From assembly GCA_963746275.1 (NCBI GenBank), contig CAVVAX010000026.1:1-64000 (forward strand): a stretch of DNA of 64,000 nt. The letters are read 5' to 3'. This document shows, piece after piece, positions 51,732-60,715 of this stretch; position 1 is the first letter of the stretch, and every line of letters begins with the position of its first letter. Under the pieces are notes generated by a model, which was not told the origin of the DNA, made no database searches, and saw nothing but the letters and a program-made list of their open reading frames with translations. Origin of the DNA: JAEULH01 sp963746275. GTDB lineage: Bacteria; Pseudomonadota; Alphaproteobacteria; Rhodospirillales; Defluviicoccaceae. A program made the position numbers and the translations under genes.

Positions 51732-53037
51732 CCGGGACAAGTCACCTCAGCTCGTCGAAGCCGCGGCGCTGCGCCGCAAGCGGCCTGCGCCCGCCGGCTG
51801 GGCCAGGAACGGCTTCATCGCCGCCCTCGATGTCGGCACGACCAAAGTGAGCTGCCTGATCGCCAGGATGGTCGGCTCCGCCCCGGTCGTCGTCGGCGTC
51901 GGCCACCGCGCCTCGCGCGGCCTGCGGTCGGGCACCTTCGTCGACCTCGACGGAGCCGAGGCGGCGGTGCGGGCGACGGTGGAGGCGGCCGAGCGGATGG
52001 CCGGGGAGAACATCCGCCACGTCATCGTCAACGTCTCCGCCGGCAACCCGCGCTCGCGGCTGATGGCCTACGAGGTGAGCGTCGGCGGCCACGAGATCGA
52101 CGACGCCGACCTGCGCCGCATCCTCGACTCCGCCAGCATCGGCCAGGCCGAGGCCAACGGCTGCGAGGTCGTCCACGCCATTCCCGTCGGCTACAGCATC
52201 GACGGCTGCCGCGGCGTGCGCGACCCGCGCGGGATGTTCGGCCAGCGCCTCGGCGTCAGCCTGCACATGATCACCGCCGCCCGCGGCGCGCTCCGCAACC
52301 TCAACGCCTGCATCGACCGCTGCCACCTGGAGATCGCCGACAAGGTGGTCTCCTCGTACGCCTCGGCGCTGGGCTGCCTGGTCGAGGACGAGACCGCGCT
52401 GGGCGTGACCCTGATCGACATGGGCGGCGGGACGACCTCGCTCGCCGTGTTCTTCGACGGCGAGCTGATCCACACCGACGCCATCGCCATCGGCGGCATC
52501 CACGTCACCAAGGACATCGCCCGGGTGCTGTCGACGCCGCTGGCCCAGGCGGAGCGGATGAAGACGCTGTTCGGAAGTTGTCTGCCGTCGCCGTCCGACG
52601 ACCGGCAGGTGATCGAGATCCCGCCGATGGGCGAGGAGGGCGCCGGCGAGCTCAGCCAGGTGCCGCGCTCGCTCCTCGTCAACGTCATCCGCTCCAGGCT
52701 CGAGGAAACGTTCGAGATGCTGCGCACCCGCCTCGAGGACGCGGGCCTCAGCAAGATGGCCGGCCGGCGGGTGGTCCTCACCGGCGGCGCCAGCCAGGTG
52801 CCCGGCGCGCCGGAGCTGGCGAGCATGATTCTCGACAAGCAGGTCCGCATCGGCCGGCCGAGGCCGATGAAAGGGCTGCCCGAAGCAGCGTACGGACCCG
52901 GGTTCTCAACTTGCGCGGGACTTTTGCGCTACGCGGTCAATCACCCCCACCAGGGCGACACGACCACCTATCGGCCGGCCGACGCGCCGGCGAGCCGCCT
53001 GAGCCGTCTGGGGCAATGGCTCCGGGAGAATTTCTAA
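51724..53037 (+). CDS. ftsA: Cell division protein FtsA
   Basis: Actin-like ATPase anchoring FtsZ to the membrane. GFIAALDVGTTKVSCLIARM, VNVSAGNPRSRLMAYEVSVG (1C domain), TLIDMGGGTTSLAVFFDGEL, GGIHVTKDIARVLSTPLAQA and VVLTGGASQVPGAPELASMI. A C-terminal amphipathic helix (LSRLGQWLRENF) provides the membrane-targeting sequence. 437 residues, intact. Confidence 0.95.
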   Translation: MPDRDKSPQLVEAAALRRKRPAPAGWARNGFIAALDVGTTKVSCLIARMVGSAPVVVGVGHRASRGLRSGTFVDLDGAEAAVRATVEAAERMAGENIRHVIVNVSAGNPRSRLMAYEVSVGGHEIDDADLRRILDSASIGQAEANGCEVVHAIPVGYSIDGCRGVRDPRGMFGQRLGVSLHMITAARGALRNLNACIDRCHLEIADKVVSSYASALGCLVEDETALGVTLIDMGGGTTSLAVFFDGELIHTDAIAIGGIHVTKDIARVLSTPLAQAERMKTLFGSCLPSPSDDRQVIEIPPMGEEGAGELSQVPRSLLVNVIRSRLEETFEMLRTRLEDAGLSKMAGRRVVLTGGASQVPGAPELASMILDKQVRIGRPRPMKGLPEAAYGPGFSTCAGLLRYAVNHPHQGDTTTYRPADAPASRLSRLGQWLRENF

Positions 53038-53077
53038 GCTCCAGCAAACAATGGAAGATACGGAGGCAAGTAAGCAG

Positions 53078-54580
53078 ATGACCATCAACCTCAGCGTCCC
53101 GATCGCAAACCCCACGCCGGAGCTCAAGCCGCGCATCACCGTCATCGGCGTCGGCGGCGCCGGCGGCAATGCCGTCAACAACATGATCCGCTCGCACCTG
53201 GAAGGCGTCGAGTTCGTCGTCGCCAACACCGACGCCCAGGCCATCGCCCAGGCCATCGCCGACCGGCGGATCCAACTCGGCGTCACCGTCACCCAGGGGC
53301 TGGGTGCGGGCTCCCGGCCCGACATCGGCCGCATCGCCGCGGAAGAGGCCCTGGAGGAGATCATCGACGAGCTGCGCGGCTCGAACATGGTCTTCATCGC
53401 CGCCGGCATGGGTGGCGGCACCGGCACCGGCGCGGCGCCAGTCATCGCCCGGGCGGCGCGCGAGGCCGGCATCCTCACCGTCGGCGTCGTCACCAAGCCG
53501 TTCCACTTCGAGGGCGCGCACCGGATGCGGCTGGCCGAGCAGGGGATCGAGGAGCTCGAGCAGTTCGTCGACACCCTGATCATCATCCCCAACCAGAACC
53601 TGTTTCGGGTCGCCAACGAGCGGACCACATTCGCCGACGCCTTCAAGATGGCCGACGACGTGCTCTACTCGGGTGTGCGCGGCGTCACCGACCTGATGGT
53701 GATGCCGGGCCTGATCAACCTCGACTTCGCCGACATCCGCGCGGTGATGAGCGAGATGGGCAAGGCGATGATGGGCACCGGCGAGGCCGAGGGCGACCGC
53801 CGCGCGCTCGATGCCGCCGAGGCCGCGATCTCCAACCCGCTGCTCGACGACGTCTCGATGAAGGGCGCCCGCGGCGTGCTCATCAACATCACCGGCGGCT
53901 CGGACATGACCCTGTTCGAGGTCGACGAGGCGGCGAACCGGGTGCGCTCGGAGGTCGATCCCGACGCCTTCATCATCTTCGGCTCGACCTTCGACGACAA
54001 CCTGCAGGGCAAGGTCCGCGTCTCCGTGGTCGCCACGGGCATGGACAGCGCCGCTGCGAGGCCGGCGACGACGAAGCTGAGCCTGGTGCAGAACAACGAC
54101 GACGACATCGCCAGCCTTGGCGGGATCGATGGCGAGGACGAGGATGAGGCCGCGGCGATGCTGGCCACCGGCACCGAGGATGGCGCCCCGCTCGCCCGCG
54201 AAGGCGAGGGCCACGGCGGCCGGACGGTCACGCATACGGAGGCAAAGCCGGCGTTCCGCGCCGACGGTTTCGTCAACGACCCGCACATCCGCACCGAGCA
54301 CCGCCGCAGCGACGACGTCTTCGGCGGGGCGACCGAGGGTCACGGGGCGATGGAGCGGATGACCAGCCTGTTGGCCCGGGTGACCGGCGCTGGCCGGTCG
54401 GGCGTCCGCAATGGCAAGCCCGAGGAGGGCGAGCAGACGGCCGAGCCGGCGGCCACCGCTGGGGGGACGATGAAGCCGCCACGCTTCGGCAGCGTCAGCC
54501 CCGAAGAGCGCCTGCCGCAGTCGAAGCCCGAGGATGAGCTGCTCGACATCCCGGCCTTCCTTCGCCGCCAGGCCAACTGA
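53078..54580 (+). CDS. ftsZ: Cell division GTPase FtsZ
   Basis: Tubulin-like Z-ring protein. The start MTINLSVPIANPTPELKP at 53078 is preferred because GGAGG lies 11 bp upstream and the family begins there; an ATG at 53051 would add nine residues. GTP-binding ITVIGVGGAGGNAVNNMI and FIAAGMGGGTGTGAAPVIAR, T7 loop region PGLINLDFADIRAVM. A roughly 170-residue acidic linker of low complexity ends in DELLDIPAFLRRQAN, the conserved FtsA/ZipA-binding tail. Intact. Confidence 0.97.
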   Translation: MTINLSVPIANPTPELKPRITVIGVGGAGGNAVNNMIRSHLEGVEFVVANTDAQAIAQAIADRRIQLGVTVTQGLGAGSRPDIGRIAAEEALEEIIDELRGSNMVFIAAGMGGGTGTGAAPVIARAAREAGILTVGVVTKPFHFEGAHRMRLAEQGIEELEQFVDTLIIIPNQNLFRVANERTTFADAFKMADDVLYSGVRGVTDLMVMPGLINLDFADIRAVMSEMGKAMMGTGEAEGDRRALDAAEAAISNPLLDDVSMKGARGVLINITGGSDMTLFEVDEAANRVRSEVDPDAFIIFGSTFDDNLQGKVRVSVVATGMDSAAARPATTKLSLVQNNDDDIASLGGIDGEDEDEAAAMLATGTEDGAPLAREGEGHGGRTVTHTEAKPAFRADGFVNDPHIRTEHRRSDDVFGGATEGHGAMERMTSLLARVTGAGRSGVRNGKPEEGEQTAEPAATAGGTMKPPRFGSVSPEERLPQSKPEDELLDIPAFLRRQAN

Positions 54581-54831
54581 CGTTCCCTCGCCCGCGCGCA
54601 GCGTGGGAGAGGGCCGGGCTCGCGAAGCGCGGAGGGCGAGGGCAAGCGCCCAGTGCCCGCGACGTGAACCCATCGCCTCAGCCCGACCATCTCCGACTTG
54701 CGCCTCGGCGCGCGGGAGAGGGAGCGCGCGCGTTGAGGCCGTCGCAGAGGCCGTGTTTGCTTTGGCTCGGGCGGGAACGCTCATGTTATAGTCGGCGTTC
54801 TTCATGGACGGTTGACTGGCGAAGAGCGGGA
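54581..54831. repeat. Intergenic repeat between ftsZ and bamD (position where lpxC is often found)
   Basis: 54586-54730 resembles the palindromic repeat between urtD and urtE: CCTCGCCCGCGC, GGGAGAGGG and GGGCGAGGGC blocks in the same order. A TTATAGT sequence at 54786-54792 may be the -10 of a bamD promoter. No lpxC fragment can be read here on either strand. Confidence 0.65.
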
Positions 54832-55596
54832 ATGACCTCGATCCTGAACAGGCGGCTTGTGCCGGCGGTTGTGTTGACGCTGGCCCTGGCCGCTGGGTGC
54901 GCGTCCTCGGATGAAGACGAGTACGTCGAGCGTTCGGTCGAGGAGCTGTACTCCCGCGCCTCGACGGCCATGAGCGATGGCGACTACAAGAAGGCAGCGA
55001 AGCTCTACGACGAAGTGGAGCGGCAGCATCCGTACTCGCCGTGGGCGACCCATGCCCAGCTCCAGGCAGCCTACGCCCACTACGAGGCCAACGAGTACGA
55101 CGACGCCGTTGCCGCGCTCGACCGCTTCATCGACCTGCATCCGGCCGACAAGGACGTGCCCTACGCCTATTACCTGAAGGGCTTGTCGTACTACGAGCGC
55201 ATCTCGGATGCGGCCCGCGACCAGAAGATGACCGAGGACGCCAAGCGCGCCTTCCAGGAGCTCATCAACCGCTACCCCGACAGCGACTACGCCCGCGACG
55301 CCAAGGTCAAGATCGACCTTGCCAACGACCACCTCTCCGGCCGCGAAATGGTGGTCGGCCGCTACTACCTGCGCCGCGGCTACTACGTCGCCGCGATCAA
55401 CCGGTTCCGCACGGTGCTGGAGAGGTATCAGACGACCACGCACGTGCCGGAAGCCCTGCTCCGCCTGACTGAGGCCTACACCGCCCTCGGCCTGACCGAG
55501 GAGGCGCGCAAGACCGCGGCCATCCTCGGCTACAACTTCCCGGGCAGCGACTGGTACGCCGACGCCTACGCCCTCGTCGAAAGCAAGGGCGGATGA
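54832..55596 (+). CDS. bamD: Outer-membrane assembly lipoprotein BamD
   Basis: Essential lipoprotein of the BAM complex. Lipobox ALAAGC (Cys23) follows a short signal sequence. Five TPR-like repeats: VEELYSRASTAMSDGDYKKA, YSPWATHAQLQAAYAHYEAN, YYLKGLSYYERISDAARDQK, FQELINRYPDSDYARDAKVK and GYYVAAINRFRTVLERYQTT. 254 residues, intact. The ATG is chosen at the signal peptide, with GAAGAGCGGG upstream. Confidence 0.95.
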   Translation: MTSILNRRLVPAVVLTLALAAGCASSDEDEYVERSVEELYSRASTAMSDGDYKKAAKLYDEVERQHPYSPWATHAQLQAAYAHYEANEYDDAVAALDRFIDLHPADKDVPYAYYLKGLSYYERISDAARDQKMTEDAKRAFQELINRYPDSDYARDAKVKIDLANDHLSGREMVVGRYYLRRGYYVAAINRFRTVLERYQTTTHVPEALLRLTEAYTALGLTEEARKTAAILGYNFPGSDWYADAYALVESKGG

Positions 55597-55629
55597 TGCC
55601 CGCCCGGGGTCTTGCGGCTTTTTCGGCCG

Positions 55630-57312
55630 ATGCTGTCTACGCTCTCCATCCGTGACATCGTTCTAATCGACCGCCTCGATCTGGAGTTTCAGCCGGGGCT
55701 GTCGGCCCTTACCGGCGAGAGCGGCGCCGGCAAGTCGATCCTGCTCGATGCCCTCGGCCTCGCCCTTGGCGGCCGCGCCGAGACGCGGATGGTTCGCCAT
55801 GGCGCGGCACAAGGCTCCGTCACCGCCGCCTTCGACCTCGCCGATACCCACCCGCTGTTCGCGCTCCTGGCCGAGCAGGGCATCGCCGCCGAGGACGGCG
55901 CGGTCGTGCTGCGCCGGATCGTCGGCGCCGACGGCCGCTCGCGCGCCTTTGTCAACGATCAGCCGGTGGCGGCCGGGCTGCTGCGCCAGATCGGCGACGG
56001 GCTGGTCGAGATCCACGGCCAGTTCGACAATCAGCGGCTGCTGAGCCCCGTCACCCACCGCGCTTTGCTGGACGCCTTCGCCGGCCTGGACGGGCCGCTC
56101 GCAGAGGTCGCCCACGCCTGGGGCGTGGCCACCGCCGCGGATGCCGCGCTGGCCGAGGCCGAGGCCGCCCTCCTTGCCGCGCGCCGCGACGAGGATTTCC
56201 TCCGCCACTCGCTGGGCGAGCTCGACGAGCTTGCTCCCGAGGCGGACGAGGAGGCGGCTTTGGCGGATACGCGTGCCCGGCTGATGGGTGGCGAGAAGAT
56301 CGTGCAGGCCATGGCCGATGCCGCCCGGGCTTTATCCGGCGAGGAGCCGCTGCCAGGCGCCGAGGCGGCCATCCAGGAGGCGATGCGGCCGCTGGAGCGC
56401 ATCGCCGCCCTCGCCGGCGGCCAGCTCGACGGCGCAATCGAGGCGCTGGGGCGGGCCCGCGGGGAGGTGATCGAGGCGCAGGCGCAGATCGAGCGGGCGC
56501 TGGCGGAGCTCGATCTCGACCCGCGCCGGCTGGAGGAAACCGAGGACCGGCTGTTCTCCCTGCGGGCAGCGGCGCGCAAGCACGGCTGCCCCGTGGCCGA
56601 GCTGCCGGTGCTGCGCCAGGACCTAGGCGAGCGGCTGGCGAACCTGGACGACGGCGTGGCCCGGCTGGCCCGGCTGAAGGCCGAGGCGAAGGCGGCGCAT
56701 GCCGCCTACGACGCGGCCGCCGCCAATCTCGGCGAGACCCGAAGGGAGGCGGCCACGAGGCTCGATGCGGAGGTCACGGCTGAGCTGCGCCCGCTCAACC
56801 TTGGCCGGGCGGTGTTTCGCACCGTCGTGCGCGACCTTCCTCCCGCAGATTGGAGCGCGCAGGGCAAGGACCAGGTGGTCTTCGAGGTCGCGACCAATCC
56901 CGGCAGCCCAACCGGCCCGCTGAATCGGATCGCTTCCGGCGGCGAGCTTGCCCGCTTCATGCTGGCGCTGAAGGTGGTCCTGGCCCAGGCCGACCCGGTG
57001 CCGACGCTCATCTTCGACGAGGTGGACGCCGGCGTTGGCGGCGCCGTCGCCGATGCCGTGGGCGAACGCCTCGCCCGCCTGGGCGGTGAGGTTCAGGTGC
57101 TGGTGCTGACGCATTCTCCGCAAGTTGCGGCGCGCGGCGCCCACCACTGGCGGGTGCGCAAGGCGGTCGGCGAGGGCGAGGCGCTGACCCGCATCGACGT
57201 CCTCGACGCGGCGGAGCGCCGCGAGGAGCTGGCGCGGATGCTGGCCGGCGCCCGCATCACCGACGAGGCCCGTGCCGCGGCCGCCAGCCTGTTGCTCAGA
57301 CAGAGCGCATGA
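55630..57312 (+). CDS. recN: DNA repair protein RecN
   Basis: SMC-like repair ATPase. MLSTLSIRDIVLIDRLDLEF, Walker A LTGESGAGKSILLDALGLAL, GQFDNQRLLSPVTHRALLD, a central coiled coil rich in Ala/Glu/Leu/Arg, signature IASGGELARFMLALKVVLA and Walker B PTLIFDEVDAGVGGAVADAV. About 560 residues, intact. Start ATG 55630; the frame opens 6 codons earlier at a TTG. Its stop overlaps the ligA ATG. Confidence 0.95.
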   Translation: MLSTLSIRDIVLIDRLDLEFQPGLSALTGESGAGKSILLDALGLALGGRAETRMVRHGAAQGSVTAAFDLADTHPLFALLAEQGIAAEDGAVVLRRIVGADGRSRAFVNDQPVAAGLLRQIGDGLVEIHGQFDNQRLLSPVTHRALLDAFAGLDGPLAEVAHAWGVATAADAALAEAEAALLAARRDEDFLRHSLGELDELAPEADEEAALADTRARLMGGEKIVQAMADAARALSGEEPLPGAEAAIQEAMRPLERIAALAGGQLDGAIEALGRARGEVIEAQAQIERALAELDLDPRRLEETEDRLFSLRAAARKHGCPVAELPVLRQDLGERLANLDDGVARLARLKAEAKAAHAAYDAAAANLGETRREAATRLDAEVTAELRPLNLGRAVFRTVVRDLPPADWSAQGKDQVVFEVATNPGSPTGPLNRIASGGELARFMLALKVVLAQADPVPTLIFDEVDAGVGGAVADAVGERLARLGGEVQVLVLTHSPQVAARGAHHWRVRKAVGEGEALTRIDVLDAAERREELARMLAGARITDEARAAAASLLLRQSA

Positions 57313-59423
57313 GCGCCGAGCTCAGGGCGATCCCGCAGGAGGATCTCGACCGCACCCAGGCGGAGGCGGAGCTGCGGGCGCTGGCCGAGGAGCTCGCCGC
57401 CTACGACCGGGCCTACTACATCGAGGATGCGCCGCTCGTCAGCGACGCCGATTACGACGCCCTGCACCGGCGCAGCGCCGCCATTGAGGCGCGCTTCCCC
57501 GACCTCGTGCGCGACGACAGCCCGTCGAAGCGGGTGGGTGCGGCCCCGGCCGCGGCGTTCGCCAAGGTCGTCCACCGCCGGCCGATGCTGTCCCTCAACA
57601 ACGCCTTCAGCGACGCCGAGCTGATCGAGTTCGTGGCCCAGGTCCGCCGCTTCCTCAAGGAGCTGAGCGACCCGAACGAGCCGCTGGCGATGATGGCCGA
57701 GCCGAAGATCGACGGGTTGTCTGTGTCGCTCCGTTACGAGCAGGGCCGCTTCGTCCGCGGCGCCACTCGCGGCGACGGCAGCATCGGCGAGGACGTGACT
57801 GCCAACCTCCTGATGCTTCCAGACGTGCCCAAGGCCATCGCCAAAGCGCCCGCCGTCGCCGAGATCCGCGGCGAGGTCTACATGACCAAGGCCGACTTCG
57901 CGGCACTGAACGAGCGGCAGCGCCAGGCCGGGGCCAAGGTTTTCGCCAACCCACGCAACTCTGCCGCCGGCTCCCTGCGCCAGCTTGACCCGGCGATCAC
58001 CGCCGAGCGGCCGCTGCACTTCTTCGCTTACGCCGCCGGCGAGCTGTCGGCGCCTCTCGGCGACACCCACCACGCGTTCCTCCAGCGCATCCAAGCGTAC
58101 GGCTTCCCGGTCAACCCCCTGACGAAGCTGTGCCGCGACGAAGGCGAGATGCTCGCCTTCTACCACGACCTCGCCGCCCGCCGGGCCGGGCTGGACTACG
58201 ATATCGATGGCGTGGTCTTCAAGGTCGACCGGCTCGACTGGCAGCAGCGGCTCGGCACGCTCAGTCGGGCGCCGCGCTGGGCCATCGCCCAGAAGTTCGA
58301 GGCCGAACGGGTGCGCACGCAGCTCCACGAGATCCGCGTCCAGGTCGGCCGCACCGGGACGCTGACACCGGTGGCGGTCCTCCAGCCCGTCACCGTCGGC
58401 GGCGTGGTCGTCGCCCGGGCGACGCTGCACAACGAGGACGAGATCCTCCGCAAGGACATCCGCGAGGGCGACACGGTGATCGTCCAGCGCGCCGGCGACG
58501 TCATCCCCCAGGTCGTCGCCGTCGTTCCCGAGGAGCGCCCGGCCGATGCGCAGCCCTTCCAGTTCCCCGACCATTGCCCCGAATGCGGTAGCCTCGCCGT
58601 GCGCGAGGAGGGCGCTGCGGCGCGCCGCTGCACCGGCGGGCTGATCTGCCCGGCCCAGTCGGTCGAGCGGCTGAAGCACTTCGTCTCGCGCGCCGCCTTC
58701 GACATCGAGGGGCTGGGCGCGCGGCATATCGCCGCCTTTCGCGCCGACGGCCTGATCACCGGCCCCGGCGACATCTTCAGGCTGCACCGACGCGAAGCCG
58801 AGATCGCCGGTCGGCCCGGCTGGGGTTCGCGCTCTGCCGCCAATCTCGTCGCGGCCATCGACGCGCGGCGAAGGATCGTGCTTCATCGCTTCATCCATGC
58901 CCTCGGCATCCCCCAGGTCGGGCAGGCCACCGCCCGCCTGCTCGCTCGTCATTATGGCTCACTTGCCGCTTGGCGCGCCGCCATGGTCGAGGCCGCCGAC
59001 CCGGACGCCGCCGCCTACCGTGATCTCGACAACATCGATGGCGTCGGGCCGTCGGTTGCGGGCGACGTCGTCGCCTTCTTCGCCGAGCCGCACAACCTCG
59101 CCGTCCTCGACGACCTCGAAGGCGAGGTCACGGTCGAGGACTTCTCCGCGCCCGACGCGTCCGCCTCGCCCATCGCGGGCAAGACCGTGGTCTTCACCGG
59201 CAGCCTCACGACGATGACCCGCAACGAGGCGAAGGCGGGCGCTGAGGCGCTGGGGGCCAAGGTTGCGGGCTCGGTCTCGCGCAGCACCGATTACGTCGTC
59301 ATCGGCGCGGAAGCCGGAAGCAAGCGGGCGAAAGCTGAGGCGCTGGGCGTCGCCACGCTCAGCGAGGACGAGTGGCTGGCACTGGTGACCGCAAATCCGC
59401 CTGCCGCTGGCCGCCAGGCTTGA
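57309..59423 (+). CDS. ligA: NAD+-dependent DNA ligase LigA
   Basis: Seals nicks in replication and repair. 704 residues: Ia domain (YDRAYYIEDAPLVSDADYDA), adenylation domain with nucleophile Lys133 in AEPKIDGLSVSLRY, OB fold (GRTGTLTPVAVLQPVTVGGV), Cys4 zinc finger (CPECG ... CTGGLICPAQ), HhH domain and C-terminal BRCT (GKTVVFTGSLTTMTRNEAKA). Intact, ending ANPPAAGRQA. Confidence 0.97.
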   Translation: MSAELRAIPQEDLDRTQAEAELRALAEELAAYDRAYYIEDAPLVSDADYDALHRRSAAIEARFPDLVRDDSPSKRVGAAPAAAFAKVVHRRPMLSLNNAFSDAELIEFVAQVRRFLKELSDPNEPLAMMAEPKIDGLSVSLRYEQGRFVRGATRGDGSIGEDVTANLLMLPDVPKAIAKAPAVAEIRGEVYMTKADFAALNERQRQAGAKVFANPRNSAAGSLRQLDPAITAERPLHFFAYAAGELSAPLGDTHHAFLQRIQAYGFPVNPLTKLCRDEGEMLAFYHDLAARRAGLDYDIDGVVFKVDRLDWQQRLGTLSRAPRWAIAQKFEAERVRTQLHEIRVQVGRTGTLTPVAVLQPVTVGGVVVARATLHNEDEILRKDIREGDTVIVQRAGDVIPQVVAVVPEERPADAQPFQFPDHCPECGSLAVREEGAAARRCTGGLICPAQSVERLKHFVSRAAFDIEGLGARHIAAFRADGLITGPGDIFRLHRREAEIAGRPGWGSRSAANLVAAIDARRRIVLHRFIHALGIPQVGQATARLLARHYGSLAAWRAAMVEAADPDAAAYRDLDNIDGVGPSVAGDVVAFFAEPHNLAVLDDLEGEVTVEDFSAPDASASPIAGKTVVFTGSLTTMTRNEAKAGAEALGAKVAGSVSRSTDYVVIGAEAGSKRAKAEALGVATLSEDEWLALVTANPPAAGRQA

Positions 59424-59431
59424 CGTAGATA

Positions 59432-59459
59432 TTGGTGACAATGCGCCTTCGGCTATTCT
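59432..59459 (+). promoter_or_regulatory. Possible sigma-70 promoter for the HTH gene
   Basis: TTGGTG (59432-59437), 16-bp spacer, TATTCT (59454-59459), in a locally AT-richer stretch 29 bp before the ATG at 59488. Weak evidence. Confidence 0.3.
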
Positions 59460-59487
59460 GAGTTAACTGGGGCTTTCAGGGTGTCAC

Positions 59488-59847
59488 ATGCCTAGAGAGG
59501 GTATCCCGATCAACTCGGCCATAATCGCGTGGGCGCGCAAGAGGGCGGGATTGAGCGAGCAGGAAGCGGCGAAAAAGTTCACCAAGATCGGCGCATGGGA
59601 AGCCGGCAGCGCCTTGCCCACCTATCCGCAGCTCGAAAAGTTGGCTGACGAGTTCAAGCTGCCGGTTGCTGTGTTCTTTCTCCCGGATGTACCCAACGTT
59701 CCGCCAATCCGGGAATCGTTCCGCACGCTTCCAGACACTGAATTCGATCAGATCCCGCGTCAGGTCAGCGCGTTGCTGCGCAAGGCCAAGGCCCTGCAAC
59801 TGAACCTCTCGGAGCTTACCGGCGGGCGAAATCCGGCGCCGCGCCGC
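59488..59847 (+). pseudogene. ImmA/IrrE-family regulator, N-terminal XRE-HTH part only
   Basis: The first 115-120 residues match the N-terminus of XRE-HTH plus ImmA/IrrE metallopeptidase fusion proteins: INSAIIAWARKRAGLSEQEA, AWEAGSALPTYPQLEKLADE, FKLPVAVFFLPDVPNVPPIR and FDQIPRQVSALLRKAKALQL. After NPAPR the frame stays open to 60207, but the sequence is unlike the family and no HExxH peptidase motif occurs in any frame downstream. The protease half has therefore been lost, leaving a truncated regulator. GC content is lower than in ligA and nnrS, suggesting a small acquired island. Confidence 0.65.
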
Positions 59848-59965
59848 CGCATGGCGAAGCTGAATTACTCGGCCTCACCACCCGCCCCACGTCCGTGCCA
59901 CATCCTCGGCGACGCGCCCATTCCATCCGGCGGCGCGCCGCCAGCGCGCTGCGAGCGAAGCTGGA

Positions 59966-60227
59966 TTATTCGGTCCAGACTTCCACGGGAACATTCATGT
60001 CGTTGCGCGCGTTCGAGACATTTATCTGGGCGCCGCCTCGTTTCTTTCGATCATGGTTGTTGCACCACCTCCCGTGCCCACGTCTTCCGATTCGAGACCA
60101 GCACTAACCCTAACGGCGGCGTAATATTCGGGTCCAGGCTTTTGACGTTAAGCCTCGTTCCCTGCGCAAGCCATGTACCAATGTTTACGTCGTTGCCATG
60201 GTTCTGAAGAACAAAAGGACCAGCCAT
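59966..60227 (-). CDS. Candidate small gene of unknown function
   Basis: On the minus strand an ATG at 60227 opens a frame MAGPFVLQNHGNDVNIGTWL, then LNVKSLDPNITPPLGLVLVS and NRKTWAREV, with balanced composition and low GC. It stops at about 60051, but with one frameshift near 60065 it continues as GAQINVSNARNDMNVPVEVW to a stop at 59966. I recognise no family. It is antisense to the meaningless part of the plus-strand frame that follows the broken regulator. Coding status is tentative. Confidence 0.3.
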
Positions 60228-60715
60228 AGTCTATCTCCTGATGCAGGCGTTATTGGATCAAGGTTCACATGACTACAATGTTCTGGACCGGGGCCCGGTT
60301 GGCTCGCCAGGTTCGTCGGGTTACGGCCTCGCCTAGAAGCGCGAATGGACGAGACGGCGGCCCCGCCGTTGCCGTCGAACAGGTCGAAGCAGCGCTCGAA
60401 CGCGCCGAGCCGCGCCCGGGTGGTGCCATGGGCGAGGAACAGGAAGGCCGCACCGTCGGGATCCTCGTCGTCCTCGCTGAGCCGGACAGGCTGATCGGCG
60501 GCGGAACCGTCCTCGGCCGTGCCCTGGGCAGCCGCGTCTGCTCGATGCTCCACAGCAGGTGCGGCGGCGCCTCCACCCGCTCGGTCGTAGCGCGTGGCTG
60601 AGCGACCCGACGCACCGATGTGGCGGCGGCGGCCGGCTTGCGCTACGTCAAGGCGGGAGCCGGACCTCGCGGCGAGGCTTTCTCTTCGGCGCGGCGAGGC
60701 AAGGGAGGAGAGAGC
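60228..60715. other. Region between the 59-60 kb island and nnrS
   Basis: 488 bp. A minus-strand stretch (about 60350-60530) reads VRLSEDDEDPDGAAFLFLAH and FERCFDLFDGNGGAAVSS, which looks protein-like, but it has no plausible start and no recognised homology; the plus-strand alternative is shadow-like. The nnrS promoter should lie near 60600-60700; none is clear. Confidence 0.35.

Noticed and set aside
60269..60601. 110-codon plus-strand frame before nnrS
   Set aside because: No ribosome site and no domain; the opposite strand is at least as protein-like, so neither can be called.
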